A stretch of DNA of 51,821 bases from Butyrivibrio sp. INlla16. Its GTDB lineage: Bacteria > Bacillota > Clostridia > Lachnospirales > Lachnospiraceae. The stretch covers positions 1 through 51,821 of the forward strand of contig NZ_FMYB01000030.1 of assembly GCF_900104155.1 (NCBI RefSeq). Direction: 5' to 3'. The notes beneath the pieces were generated by a model. It saw only the letters and a list, made by a program, of their open reading frames with translations. It had not been told where the DNA came from and ran no database searches. The translations under genes and the position numbers were made by a program. Of the stretch, positions 51,785 through 51,821 are shown piece after piece (the first letter of the stretch is position 1; each line of letters starts with the position of its first letter).

Positions 51785-51821
51785 ATGTCGATAGTGAAGT
51801 ACACAAACAAAAAGACTGGAA
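51785..51821 (+). CDS. IS1634-family transposase, first 12 codons (cut by window edge)
   Basis: The ATG at 51785 opens MSIVKYTNKKTG, closely matching the N-terminus of IS1634-type (IS4-related) transposases, which begin MxIVKxTDKKTG. AAGGAGG lies 11 bases upstream. A competing in-frame-shifted ATG at 51778 would read MKDVDSEVHKQKDW, which fits no family and is only four bases from the ribosome binding site. The rest lies outside the window, so completeness is unknown. Confidence 0.6.
   Translation, partial: MSIVKYTNKKTG

Overview
The window reads as a low-GC Firmicutes chromosome, most likely a rumen or gut Lachnospiraceae close to Butyrivibrio or Pseudobutyrivibrio. The grounds are the A+T-rich code, strong AGGAGG-type ribosome binding sites, a feruloyl-esterase-like hydrolase resembling Est1E of Butyrivibrio proteoclasticus, BspA-type leucine-rich repeats and Listeria-Bacteroides repeats on a secreted protein, and a polA-coaE-ftsA-like cluster typical of clostridia. 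Apart from the truncated transposase at the left edge and one GDPD-like lipoprotein gene, everything is on the + strand. The species is inferred from gene content, not from a database match.

Layout. 1-219: start of an ISL3-type transposase (minus strand). 470-1518: esterase plus a small membrane protein, then tRNA-Leu(CAA). 1800-7339: a glycoside-use operon (GH2 glycosidase, GT-B-like protein, GPH-type sugar symporter) behind an operator-rich promoter. 7639-16065: zinc-finger anti-sigma-like protein, DNA polymerase I, dephospho-CoA kinase, FtsA-like ATPase with a beta-grasp tail, WalJ-like metallohydrolase, ACT protein and UPF0210 protein. 16069-23646: an unusual five-gene envelope cassette (two sugar-type ABC permeases, a HlyD-type adaptor, a MacB periplasmic-core-like membrane protein, and a large lipoprotein joining a propeller-like region to a solute-binding domain), with no ATPase. 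23685-25464: NfeD, a band 7/SPFH protein and a small unknown protein. 25657-30092: rho, a divergent orphan CbiD-like protein and trpS. 30135-38221: glycogen synthase, a MurJ/SpoVB-type flippase, a degenerate GDPD-like lipoprotein, an MdoB/LtaS-like phosphoglycerol transferase and RqcH. 38234-40591: a mosaic secreted protein whose start appears lost to a frameshift in the signal peptide. 40803-44615: yicC-gmk-rpoZ-rimO-pgsA. 44774-51541: DEAD-box helicase, an unknown protein, an M16C-type metallopeptidase lipoprotein and another unknown protein. 51684-51821: promoter and first codons of an IS1634-type transposase.

The main points for a second look are the five-gene cassette without an ATPase, the broken secreted protein, the orphan CbiD-like protein, a clamp-binding-like motif in the dead exonuclease domain of DNA polymerase I, and two small families of dispersed hairpin repeats placed at gene ends. 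No rRNA, CRISPR array, prophage or replication origin was seen.
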